Positions 1-8,151 of a stretch of DNA of 53,499 nucleotides are shown one piece after another (position 1 is the stretch's first letter; each line of letters opens with the position of its first letter). The notes under the pieces are model-generated. The model saw nothing but the letters and a program-made list of their open reading frames with translations. It was not told where the DNA came from and did no database searches. Made by a program: the position numbers and the translations under genes. The stretch comes from Tannerella sp. (GTDB taxonomy: Bacteria > Bacteroidota > Bacteroidia > Bacteroidales > Tannerellaceae). The stretch spans positions 1 through 53,499 of the forward strand of contig JAITVY010000114.1 of the NCBI GenBank assembly GCA_031285565.1, given 5' to 3'.

Positions 1-58
1 AAAACTAATATTCAAAGAGCGCATAAGACCAGATCTACATCCGGGCTTTTAATTCATA

Positions 59-90
59 CGATGGGTAAAATTGCCATCGCTTTTATTTAT
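59..90 (+). terminator. Probable terminator of an upstream gene outside the window
   Basis: A hairpin with arms CGATGG (59-64) and CCATCG (74-79) is followed by a T-rich tract. No coding region is visible in 1-233, so this probably ends a plus-strand gene lying before the window. The rest of the leader up to 233 is AT-rich and shows nothing else I can support. Confidence 0.5.
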
Positions 91-233
91 CTTATTTTTT
101 AAATACTGATTCGCATTATATATAAATCCTTTTACCTCTATTTGATATTTCTTAATTAATTCTATATATTTATCCCCCAATATGGAGATAGTTAGCCTTT
201 GAGTATTATTAATATTTGTTCAATAAAAGAATC

Positions 234-848
234 ATGATAAACGTACATATAGCTGATGATCATGCAATGATCGTGGATTTATTAATTCCGGTAATCAACC
301 ATTCGGATATTGCCCATGTAACGGGATCTTCCTTAAAACTGTCGGACTGCCGGAAAGCATTATGCACAGCTTGTCCGGATGTGTTATTGCTCGATATCAA
401 TATGACCGATGGCGATGGCATTGAGTTTTGCAAAGATATGCATAAAATATATCCGCAAATGAAGATTATTGCACTGACCGGACATGATGAGTATTCGAAT
501 GTGATATCCATGCTTAAAAACGGTGCTTCAGGTTATGTTATAAAGAGTGAAGCGGTAAGCGAATTAATAGAGGCCATCGATGCTGTAATGCACGGTGAAA
601 CATATATCAGCGATCAGATGGAACAGATGATCCGGAAGACCACCCAAATCGCCATTAATCTTACGCCACGCGAAAAACAAGTGCTTCAATTAGTCGCCAG
701 GGGAATGACAAACCCGGAAATTTCCGAGCAACTGGATATTGGTGTCTCAACCGTTCTTTCATTCCGCAAAAAATTAAATTTGAAACTAAAAGCCTCCAAT
801 CCGGTAGAACTTATCATCAATGCCCACAAAGAAGGGTTGATTGAATAA
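234..848 (+). CDS. NarL/FixJ-family response regulator
   Basis: This is a two-domain response regulator of 204 residues. The N-terminal receiver domain (about 1-118) has the acidic pair D8/D9, the phospho-acceptor D54 in LLLDINM and the conserved lysine K104 in YVIKSE. The C-terminal LuxR-type helix-turn-helix (about 142-185) begins LTPREKQVLQLVARG. I chose the ATG at 234 because MINVHIADDH is the normal start of the family; an in-frame TTG at 216 would only add six atypical residues. The sensor kinase gene starts 19 bases downstream, so the two almost certainly form one operon and one phosphorelay. The regulated genes cannot be read from the sequence. Confidence 0.93.
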   Translation: MINVHIADDHAMIVDLLIPVINHSDIAHVTGSSLKLSDCRKALCTACPDVLLLDINMTDGDGIEFCKDMHKIYPQMKIIALTGHDEYSNVISMLKNGASGYVIKSEAVSELIEAIDAVMHGETYISDQMEQMIRKTTQIAINLTPREKQVLQLVARGMTNPEISEQLDIGVSTVLSFRKKLNLKLKASNPVELIINAHKEGLIE

Positions 849-867
849 CTAAACGATACAGTACATT

Positions 868-2769
868 ATGAAAAAAATCATGCTCGTTCTCCTATGCATA
901 ATACTAATAGTTATAAATGCACAGTCAACAAATATAGATTCACTAGTGAATGTCTTGAAAACACAAAATCTTACTTCTGAAGAAAAGATTCAGTTATATT
1001 GGGATATAACAATCGCTTACCGGTATAGTGATCTGGACAAAGCAATCTCATACGCAAATAAGGGATTAAGTTTATCCGAAAAAGAACAGAAAAATCTTTG
1101 GAATGCACGATTCAGTCGAATATTGGGATTTACTTATATAAATAAAAGTGAACACGATTCGTCGCGCCTTAACTTGGAGAATGCCATTACATTTGCTATT
1201 AAAGCCAATGATAAACTAGAAGAAAATCTGGCAATGACATATATGGGTAGTTTGTATTTACATCAAGGAAAATATGAAGAAGCTTTGAAATATTTTATAG
1301 ATGCATTACCTGTACTCACAGACTTACAAGAAAATGAGCATTATGCCGTTACTTTGCTTAATATTGCACATACATATAGAAGCCTCCGCAATAATGAAAA
1401 AGCATTAGAATATTGTGAACAAGCTTATAAAGTTGCTGAAAAAAATAATCTGCTCTATACTAAAATGTGTAGTTTTGAAATGAAAGGTAGCATATATTTT
1501 TCTAAACAACAATATGATAGCGCAGCGGTTATCCTATCAGAAACGTACGAAATTGGCCATCAGCTAAATGATAAACCTCGTTTGGCTACAAGCACACAAA
1601 TGCTCGTAAAAACATATTGTTGTTTGGGAGAATATGATAAGGCTGAGAAATACGCGAATGAGTGTTTGGAAATAGCGAATGAATTAGGCCATTATGCGTT
1701 ATTAATGGCATGGAATTCAATGTCATTTCTTCGATTTGAACAAAAACGTTATGAAGAAAGTGCAATATATGCATACAAAATGTGGGAAACTGATTCAACA
1801 GACTTATTTTGGGCAAGGACTACAAGTCATTACCTATGTAATATAAATATGTTCCTAAACAATCCTGAAAAAGCGTATTATTTCCTTGAAAAATATGCCG
1901 ATATTAGAGATCAGATTAGCGACAAAGAGCTATATGATAGTATGACTAATATGGAGGTCAAATACGAAACCGAAAAGAAAGAAATACGCATTGCCTCCCT
2001 GGAAGAAGAGCGAAAACTGCATTTAGGTTTAGGGATAGCTCTTGTAGCAGTTTTCTTATTAGGGATAGGAGTTCTGGTTTATCGCCATCGCCTAACCACA
2101 CAAAAGAAGAAACTGGCTGAGCAACAAATTATACAACTGGAACAGGAAAAAGAGTTGATTGCCGCACATTCTGCCCTGGAAGCCGAAAAAACAGAACGGG
2201 AAATAATTGCCCGCGATCTGCATGATGGTGTGGGCGCCATGCTCTCAGTCGTAAAAAACAATATGAATATCGTAAAATCGTATTCGATTATAGAAAATAC
2301 GGAAATAAATCATTTTAACAGCGCGTTGGATATGTTAGACAAATCCATAGCAGAGCTTCGGCGTGTGGCGCACCACATAATGCCGGCCACACTTATCGAA
2401 AAAGGGTTAGCGGTTGCATTGGACGATTTTTGCCGTTCCATTCCCGAAGCTGCATTTCATGCTAACACACCCTCCGGCTTCCGGTTTGATTCGGAAAAAG
2501 AATTGGTGCTTTATCGTTGCACCTACGAGTTAGTGAATAATGCTTTACGCCATGCCCAGGCTTCACATATCGAAGTTCATCTGAACGCTGACGAAAAAAC
2601 AATCTATCTTTCTGTTGTAGACAACGGTTGCGGATTTGATTCACAAACAGCCTCAATGGGTATGGGAATCAACAACATGCGCACCCGGCTTTCCATTTTT
2701 AGTGGTTGCATCGATATTCACTCCGGACAAGGAGAAGGTACAGAAGTCAATATTGAGTTGAATTTGTAG
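868..2769 (+). CDS. TPR-containing sensor histidine kinase (HisKA_3 type)
   Basis: This is a 633-residue NarX/DesK-type sensor kinase. It has an N-terminal signal peptide (about 1-19), then a long helical region of TPR-like repeats (about 40-370) expected to be periplasmic. One membrane span follows (about 385-407, LGLGIALVAVFLLGIGVLVY), then a coiled linker, then a dimerisation/phospho-acceptor helix with H452 in ARDLHDGVGAML. The C-terminal HATPase domain has the N box around ELVNNALRHA and glycine motifs DNGCGFD and GMGINNM. It is the cognate kinase of the preceding regulator. The TPR sensor with HisKA_3 kinase is common in Bacteroidota; the signal is unknown. Confidence 0.93.
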   Translation: MKKIMLVLLCIILIVINAQSTNIDSLVNVLKTQNLTSEEKIQLYWDITIAYRYSDLDKAISYANKGLSLSEKEQKNLWNARFSRILGFTYINKSEHDSSRLNLENAITFAIKANDKLEENLAMTYMGSLYLHQGKYEEALKYFIDALPVLTDLQENEHYAVTLLNIAHTYRSLRNNEKALEYCEQAYKVAEKNNLLYTKMCSFEMKGSIYFSKQQYDSAAVILSETYEIGHQLNDKPRLATSTQMLVKTYCCLGEYDKAEKYANECLEIANELGHYALLMAWNSMSFLRFEQKRYEESAIYAYKMWETDSTDLFWARTTSHYLCNINMFLNNPEKAYYFLEKYADIRDQISDKELYDSMTNMEVKYETEKKEIRIASLEEERKLHLGLGIALVAVFLLGIGVLVYRHRLTTQKKKLAEQQIIQLEQEKELIAAHSALEAEKTEREIIARDLHDGVGAMLSVVKNNMNIVKSYSIIENTEINHFNSALDMLDKSIAELRRVAHHIMPATLIEKGLAVALDDFCRSIPEAAFHANTPSGFRFDSEKELVLYRCTYELVNNALRHAQASHIEVHLNADEKTIYLSVVDNGCGFDSQTASMGMGINNMRTRLSIFSGCIDIHSGQGEGTEVNIELNL

Positions 2770-2840
2770 GTAATAGTATAAATGCAGATGATTATAGACA
2801 CGCCATGCTTTGCTAAACTTGCGCCAATAGAGGTCTTATG

Positions 2841-3614
2841 CTATATTTTCACCATTCCCTGCATTGTAAATACATTCACTTCTCCACGATGACTCTTGTT
2901 ATTCGTACCGCAGAAATAACATTCTCGTTCCATATCCCCTGCATTGGTTTCAATTGGTGATTCATATCCGCATTGACCACATTTCATCATTAGGACTAAT
3001 ACGCCATATTGACCACTGGCTTTTAAAGTAGCTACAGTGGATTGAGTTTTCAACATATCACCGTAATCTTTCAGACTTTGTGCTTCAACTGAAACACCGC
3101 TTTTACCATAGCAACTGTATTTTGTTCGAATCCCTTTGGTTTTAAGTGGCGATTCCGTAAAGAACCCCACAATATCTCTGCCTAATGTTCCGTCGGGAGT
3201 ATCCACTAAGTAATAGGTCATTGGTGAGATAGACGATAGTTGCTTTAAGATTTCGCAAGCCTCAACTAAACTATTTACTCTTTTCGAGTAGTATTTGCTT
3301 TGAGAGTCACCACTCATTGACCACTGTGCGTCTGCCAAATCAGTCCTGACTATCTCCTCTAACGTTTTCTCACATTTAGTGCATTTTCCTGCAGACAGAT
3401 CAAGGTTATGACCTTCAGATCGTAATCTGCCGCATCTTTCGCACTTACAACCATCCCATTTGTGTTCTATACTACGTTCTTTCCCACAGATAGAACATTT
3501 TTCAAGACACTTATCATTAACAACAGCATAATTATGCCCTATATCCTGTGTTTTAGCACATCTTTCACATTTACAGCCATTCCATTGATGACCAAATAAA
3601 CATTTTATACCCAT
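2841..3614 (-). CDS. Protein with repeated zinc-binding Cys motifs, function unknown
   Basis: I do not recognise a function for this 257-residue protein. The first 85 residues hold two alternating motif types. One is HxWxGCKCERC, seen twice (about residues 9-19 and 50-60). The other is a GHN...KCxxC segment, also twice (about 26-44 and 67-80). This looks like tandem small zinc ribbons. A middle domain (about 90-205) has no clear relative. A last CGQCG...CYFCG pair (about 212-238) would bind another zinc. The N-terminal unit KCLFGHQWNGCKCERC resembles short phage-associated zinc-knuckle proteins, but that is a weak resemblance. No signal peptide is present, so it is probably cytoplasmic. It stands alone, convergent with the kinase gene, and its start lies 5 bp from a duplicated 173-bp repeat. 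Confidence 0.75.
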   Translation of the reverse strand: MGIKCLFGHQWNGCKCERCAKTQDIGHNYAVVNDKCLEKCSICGKERSIEHKWDGCKCERCGRLRSEGHNLDLSAGKCTKCEKTLEEIVRTDLADAQWSMSGDSQSKYYSKRVNSLVEACEILKQLSSISPMTYYLVDTPDGTLGRDIVGFFTESPLKTKGIRTKYSCYGKSGVSVEAQSLKDYGDMLKTQSTVATLKASGQYGVLVLMMKCGQCGYESPIETNAGDMERECYFCGTNNKSHRGEVNVFTMQGMVKI

Positions 3615-3618
3615 ATTT

Positions 3619-3793
3619 TTGCTTCTTTATGCTCCTTGCGGAACGGTTTATATCATAATAATCATCGTCAAACAAAAATATGGGGAATATTGACATTAAT
3701 CAACCCCAATAATGGGGGTTTTACAGAAAATATTGCATTTAAATAGAGATATTTTTGTTTATTTATCTCTTTATAGTAACTAAACATCAAACA
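3619..3793. repeat. Direct repeat copy 1 (about 175 bp)
   Basis: This segment is repeated at 3974-4146 in the same orientation with only scattered substitutions and a two-base length difference in a G run. It begins TTGCTTCTTTATGC and ends CTAAACATCAAACA. It contains a small CCCCAATAATGGGG hairpin (about 3703-3718) and, in this copy only, a perfect -7 match TATTTTTG at 3750-3757. The 5 bp between it and the zinc-ribbon gene means it also serves as that gene's upstream region on the other strand. Confidence 0.9.
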
Positions 3794-3837
3794 TACTGTT
3801 CAATTCTGCATTATTTATACTGATTAGCATTCTCCTA

Positions 3838-3958
3838 GATCGATGTACGACCGATATTAGATGGATATAGGATGGATATACGATCGATATAGGATAGATA
3901 TAGGATAGACATAGGATAGACATAAGATCGATGTTAGATCGATACTAGATGGATATAC
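3838..3958. repeat. Tandem array of 11-bp units, eleven copies
   Basis: Eleven consecutive 11-bp units run without spacers, with consensus GATNGATATAN. Examples are GATGGATATAC (3871-3881 and 3948-3958), GATCGATATAG (3882-3892) and GATAGATATAG (3893-3903). The units diverge slightly from each other. The array sits between the two copies of the 173-bp direct repeat. The period is close to one DNA helical turn, so identical positions face the same side of the helix. There are no spacers, so it is not a CRISPR. Confidence 0.9.
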
Positions 3959-3973
3959 GAATTATAGAAAGTG

Positions 3974-4146
3974 TTGCTTCTTTATGCACCCTACAGAGTG
4001 GTTTATATCATAATAATCATCGTCAAACAAAAATATGGGAAATATTGATATTGATCAACCCCAATAATGGGTTTTACAGAAAATATTGCATTCAAATAGG
4101 GATATTTTCGTTTCTTTGTCTCTTTATAGTAACTAAACATCAAACA
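3974..4146. repeat. Direct repeat copy 2 (about 173 bp), upstream of the outer-membrane barrel gene
   Basis: This is the second copy of the segment at 3619-3793. It ends 8 bp before the start codon of the barrel gene, so it provides that gene's upstream region. The -7-like site of copy 1 reads TATTTTCG here, a one-base departure from TAnnTTTG. The whole block 3615-4154 between the flanking genes is noncoding: repeat, about 45 bp unique, 11-bp array, repeat. Confidence 0.9.
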
Positions 4147-4154
4147 GAATAGAA

Positions 4155-4742
4155 ATGAAAACAAGACAATGGGTCGTATCTTTAATTTTATTGGCAGGTT
4201 GTATATTTCAGAGTTCTGCACAACAGGAATTTCATTTTACACCTAAAGCCGGTATCAATCTGGCAAATATATATGGTACAGGAGGGACAGATTTAAAACC
4301 GGGATTAAATATAGGCTTCTCTGCAGAATGGATGTTATTACCAAAGTTTTCAATTGAGCCCGGGGTATTTTATTCCATGCAAGGATGTAAATTTGAGTCG
4401 GATACTGAAATCAAACTGGATTATATAAATATACCGATTTTAGCTAAATATTACATCGTGAAAGGTTTTAATGTATTTGCCGGTCCACAGTTTGGGTTTA
4501 ATACAAAAGCGGAACTGGATAATGCTATTACGAATGAAGATACCGATGTAAAGGATTATATAAAAACATTTGACTTTGGAATGGCGGCAGGTTTAGGCTA
4601 TCAGTTTGATATGGGTTTAATGGTTTCTACCGGTTTTAACTGGTCATTCTTAAATCAGGCCAAAGAATCAAAGTTTTTCGATCTTGAAAATGATAAATAC
4701 CATAATACAACTTTTCAATTTAATGTAGGTTGGAGGTTTTAA
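4155..4742 (+). CDS. Small outer-membrane beta-barrel protein (PorT/OMP_b-brl type)
   Basis: The product has 195 residues and a signal peptide (about 1-22, cleavage after SSAQ). The mature part alternates hydrophobic and polar residues in strands joined by glycine and aspartate turns. Family-typical segments are FHFTPKAGINLAN, SIEPGVFYSMQG, INIPILAKYYI, FNVFAGPQFGF, and a C-terminal strand ending in the aromatic residue F (FNVGWRF). This matches the eight-stranded 'outer membrane protein beta-barrel' family common in Bacteroidota. It is predicted to sit in the outer membrane; no ligand or partner can be inferred. A duplicated 173-bp segment and an 11-bp repeat array lie directly upstream. Confidence 0.85.
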   Translation: MKTRQWVVSLILLAGCIFQSSAQQEFHFTPKAGINLANIYGTGGTDLKPGLNIGFSAEWMLLPKFSIEPGVFYSMQGCKFESDTEIKLDYINIPILAKYYIVKGFNVFAGPQFGFNTKAELDNAITNEDTDVKDYIKTFDFGMAAGLGYQFDMGLMVSTGFNWSFLNQAKESKFFDLENDKYHNTTFQFNVGWRF

Positions 4743-4771
4743 TAACACCTCCTTTACCTACCTTATATTTT

Positions 4772-6346
4772 TCACCAATAATTTTTTTCCAGAATCTCCT
4801 GCATACGGGGATAATTCAGATCCGTATCTTCCATTTCTTCGCGCAAATCAAGTAAATCCTGCTTCATTTTAGTGATTATCTCTTTATATGCCGGATCGTT
4901 ATACCTATTTTTATCTTCATAAGGATCAACGGACAAATCATAAAACTCCCATGCTGGTGTATTAGTCACATCATCAGATCCTTTCGTATCTAATTTATCA
5001 CCATAAATAAACATCAACTTATATTGTTGATTCCGTATTCCGAAATGAGCCGGACGAATTTTATGCTGTGTCCAGTAACGATAGTACATTACATCACGCC
5101 AATCTTCCGGTGTTTCACCTTTCAGGTTTTGACGAAAACTTCTTCCTTGCGACAGTTCAGGCGTTTGTACTCCTGCATAATCAGCCAAGAAAGACGCAAA
5201 ATCAATATTTAAAATTATATCATCATTTCTTGTTCCGGCCGGAATCTCTTTGGGGTAACGTACAACAAACGGCATACGAAGCGATTCTTCATACATCATT
5301 CGTTTATCAAAAAAGCCATGTTCGCCAAGAAAATATCCCTGATCCGAAACATATACCACAATTGTGTTTTCGCTCAACCCCTCTTCTTCCAGCATTTGTA
5401 ACAAGCGACCAATATTATCGTCGATAGTAGCGCCACAACGCAGATAATCTTTTATCAGTTTCTGATATGTTTTCTTCCGTGCCTCCTCTTTATTCAATCC
5501 TTCAACTGAAAAAGGAAGCTCAGGATAAACGCACCACCATTTTGACGGATCTTTAGAGGCTGTTTCCCAACGTAACGCCATATTTTCCAATTGCTGACCT
5601 TCGAATTCACGTCCGGACTTCTCAGGCCCGAACTCCATCATATTATGAGGTTCGGGAAACACAACATCGTCATACAGATGTTTAAAACGTTCCGGGAAAT
5701 CCCATGGTTCGTGTGTTGCTTTAAAGTGGCAACACGTCATAAACGGTTTATCCTTATTACGATTCCGTATCCAATCAATTGTAAGATCCGTCACAATATC
5801 AGTAGAAAATCCTTTAATCGTATCTCCTGCCCTACCCTCATCATCATCCTTCCAATTGCCAGCAGTTTTCATAATCGGGTCATAATATTCACCCTGATCA
5901 TGGAACACACGGTAAGTATCGAATCCGGCAGGTTCCTTCTTCAGGTGCCATTTTCCAAACAACGCAGTCTGATAACCGCCAGCCTGCATTTGTTTAGCCA
6001 GATTATCGGCTTCGGGATACAATGCGTCGCTAAGTGTATATACACCATTCCGTTGACTATAGGCTCCGGTTAATATAGCTGCACGACTCGGTACTGAAAT
6101 CGAATTTGTACAAAAACAATTGTTCAATAAACATCCTTCTGAGGCCAGCTGACGAATGTTCTGATTCTGCACATATTCACTCAATACCCCGCCATATATA
6201 CCCCATGATTGCGAAGTATGGTCGTCGGACAAAATAAAAAGAATATTCGGACGATCATCTTGTTGTGATTGTTCATCAACTACAGCTCCGGCACAAACCG
6301 GTAAACACCCAACCAATCCGATTGGTAGTATTAATTGTCGTTTCAT
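4772..6346 (-). CDS. Exported sulfatase, formylglycine-dependent Ser-type
   Basis: This is a 524-residue family S1 sulfatase that would remove sulfate esters from glycans in the periplasm or at the cell surface. A hydrophobic signal peptide covers about 1-21. The metal-site motif NILFILSDDH is at 34-43. The signature SVPSRAAILTG has S84 as the residue to be converted to formylglycine. Because that residue is serine, maturation needs an anaerobic radical-SAM sulfatase-maturating enzyme, which is not in this window. FGKWHL and KPFMTCCHFKATHEPW supply further family motifs. It is the last gene of the minus-strand arm, 159 bp after another sulfatase. The spacer 6347-6505 is AT-rich, with a CAATTTTCA-like low-complexity stretch. 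The sulfated sugar cannot be assigned from sequence alone. Confidence 0.92.
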   Translation of the reverse strand: MKRQLILPIGLVGCLPVCAGAVVDEQSQQDDRPNILFILSDDHTSQSWGIYGGVLSEYVQNQNIRQLASEGCLLNNCFCTNSISVPSRAAILTGAYSQRNGVYTLSDALYPEADNLAKQMQAGGYQTALFGKWHLKKEPAGFDTYRVFHDQGEYYDPIMKTAGNWKDDDEGRAGDTIKGFSTDIVTDLTIDWIRNRNKDKPFMTCCHFKATHEPWDFPERFKHLYDDVVFPEPHNMMEFGPEKSGREFEGQQLENMALRWETASKDPSKWWCVYPELPFSVEGLNKEEARKKTYQKLIKDYLRCGATIDDNIGRLLQMLEEEGLSENTIVVYVSDQGYFLGEHGFFDKRMMYEESLRMPFVVRYPKEIPAGTRNDDIILNIDFASFLADYAGVQTPELSQGRSFRQNLKGETPEDWRDVMYYRYWTQHKIRPAHFGIRNQQYKLMFIYGDKLDTKGSDDVTNTPAWEFYDLSVDPYEDKNRYNDPAYKEIITKMKQDLLDLREEMEDTDLNYPRMQEILEKNYW

Positions 6347-6505
6347 ATGATAATATATTTTGAACAGTCAGCCCCTAACCCTAAATGGCTAATAATTAGA
6401 AAAAAGTAGAGAGGTAAAAAGTAATCGTCATGACGAACGTATTTCATTTTCAATTTTCCACTTTCAATTTTCAATTAATAATTCTCCTTTAGGAATTTGG
6501 GACAA

Positions 6506-7930
6506 CTACTCCTTTTTATAATCCTTTGTCAAACCATGCTCACGACGTTCCGTACCTTTTTTACGGGTCAGGTCGTCACCCAGTTCTTCACGCATCCCAT
6601 CCGCTATCTTCATTAACTTAATAGCAACTTCCGGATTTTGAGAAAGGACATCGTAGCGTTCACCCGGATCACGACGAAGGTCATATAACTCGGCTTTTAA
6701 TAAATCAACATTCGTCAGTTTTCCCGGTTGCCCGTCATTACCCGGCACATATGCGCCATATGTAACATAACGGTGTGGAAATACTAATTTAAACATTCCA
6801 TCCGTAACAGCTTCCAAATCATTTTTATTGTAATAATACACAAATGATTCACGCGGATTAGCATCTTTATCTCCTTTAATCAGGGGTAGAAGGCTCACAC
6901 CATCAATCTTACGCCCGGGAAGCGGCGCTTCACTGATTTCAGCCAAAGTAGGAAACAAATCAATATTGGAAGATAATTTATTACAAGTCGTACCCGGTTC
7001 TATTTTCCCTTTCCAGTACATTACACATGGAATACGGTTACCACCATCGAATGTAGTGGCTTTTGCTTCACGTAACCCACCGGCAGAACCCGCATGATTC
7101 CCATAATTGGTCCAGGGTCCGTTATCAGAAGTCAAAATAACCAATGTGTTTTCTTCCAGATCCAGTTCACGAAGTGTTTTCAGAACCTCACCTATACTCC
7201 AGTCTATTTCCATCATTACATCACCGAACAACCCCTGTTCGCTTTTCCCTTTAAATTTATCAGAGACAAACAAGGGAACATGTGGCATAGAATGCGCCAG
7301 GTAAACAAAAAATGGTTTGTTCTTATTTTTCTTTATAAAATTGACCGTACGAGTCGTATAATCGGTAGTAAACTTTGTCTGATCCGTATTGTACCCTACA
7401 ACTTTATTTCCATCATAGGTAGGCAGATCCGGAAAGTTAAACGCTTCTCCCTGTTGCGGATGAAACGGCCACATATCGTTGGAATAAGGCAATCCATAGT
7501 ACTCATCAAAACCGTTCTGCAACGGTAAGAAAGCGTGTGCATCTCCTAAATGCCATTTCCCGAAAATTGCTGTATTATAATCCTTTTGCCTTAATAATTC
7601 CCCGATAGTCATTTCATCCGGATGGATTCCATACTTGGAATTGGGTCCCGGCGCTCCCGAAAAACCAACCCGGTTTGGATAACAACCAGTCAGCAATCCG
7701 GCACGCGATGCTCCGCTAATTGGCTGACCTGCCAGAAAATGAGTAAAACGCATCCCCTCAGCAGCCATACGATCAACATTCGGCGTTTTATAACCATATG
7801 CTCCATTAAAAGAGAAGTCGCCATAACCTACATCATCAAGATTGATAATTACAAAATTTGTATAATCAGCTGCAATACCGGATACAGGAACAACACCCAA
7901 TGCAGAAAGTAAAAGTAAATGCTTATTCAT
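6506..7930 (-). CDS. Exported sulfatase, formylglycine-dependent Ser-type
   Basis: This is a second S1 sulfatase, of 474 residues, only distantly similar to its neighbour and so probably cutting a different linkage. It has a signal peptide (about 1-21), the metal motif NFVIINLDDVGYGD (25-38), and the signature ISGASRAGLLTG with S72 as the predicted formylglycine residue. Other family motifs are FGKWHLGD, SMPHVPLF and LTSDNGPWTNYG, the last supplying the distal metal ligands. The overall layout resembles arylsulfatase A-type enzymes. It lies 221 bp after susD in the same orientation, within the PUL arm running from the minus-strand SusC gene. Confidence 0.92.
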   Translation of the reverse strand: MNKHLLLLSALGVVPVSGIAADYTNFVIINLDDVGYGDFSFNGAYGYKTPNVDRMAAEGMRFTHFLAGQPISGASRAGLLTGCYPNRVGFSGAPGPNSKYGIHPDEMTIGELLRQKDYNTAIFGKWHLGDAHAFLPLQNGFDEYYGLPYSNDMWPFHPQQGEAFNFPDLPTYDGNKVVGYNTDQTKFTTDYTTRTVNFIKKNKNKPFFVYLAHSMPHVPLFVSDKFKGKSEQGLFGDVMMEIDWSIGEVLKTLRELDLEENTLVILTSDNGPWTNYGNHAGSAGGLREAKATTFDGGNRIPCVMYWKGKIEPGTTCNKLSSNIDLFPTLAEISEAPLPGRKIDGVSLLPLIKGDKDANPRESFVYYYNKNDLEAVTDGMFKLVFPHRYVTYGAYVPGNDGQPGKLTNVDLLKAELYDLRRDPGERYDVLSQNPEVAIKLMKIADGMREELGDDLTRKKGTERREHGLTKDYKKE

Positions 7931-8050
7931 AAATAATTATATATATTTTTCCCATTATATCTTCTTTGAAATGCCTTGACGACACTTCAAAGATAAATAA
8001 AAAGTATTTTTATTACAAGAATATAATGCCAAAGCCTGTTTGTCATCAAT

Positions 8051-8110
8051 CTGTTGAATCTTCAAAATGTATTACCGTTAAAACGACTAAACAATTAAAC
8101 GATTCAACAG
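8051..8110. other. Inverted repeat in the susD-sulfatase spacer
   Basis: The 10-bp arms CTGTTGAATC (8051-8060) and GATTCAACAG (8101-8110) are perfect complements separated by 40 bases. They lie between the minus-strand susD gene and the first sulfatase. The structure could be an intercistronic RNA hairpin affecting downstream expression. It has no T tail, so I do not call it a terminator. Confidence 0.45.
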
Positions 8111-8151
8111 TTTAACAGAGATATAGCCGGTATTTCGGCTTTAACAGTTTG

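Noticed and set aside
216..233. TTG start for the response regulator
   Set aside because: It would add six residues not found at the start of receiver domains; ATG 234 gives the normal N-terminus.
3838..3958. CRISPR array or plasmid-type replication iterons
   Set aside because: The units are only 11 bp with no spacers, which excludes CRISPR. No replication initiator gene is nearby, so an origin cannot be supported.
3949..4152. 67-codon plus-strand ORF across the end of the 11-bp array and repeat copy 2
   Set aside because: It consists of repeat DNA, has no recognisable protein features, and its 3' end overlaps the start region of the real barrel gene.
5068..5427. Long ORFs antisense to the sulfatases (also 5591-6073 and 7094-7528)
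   Set aside because: They are opposite-strand shadows of clearly coding genes and show no family features.
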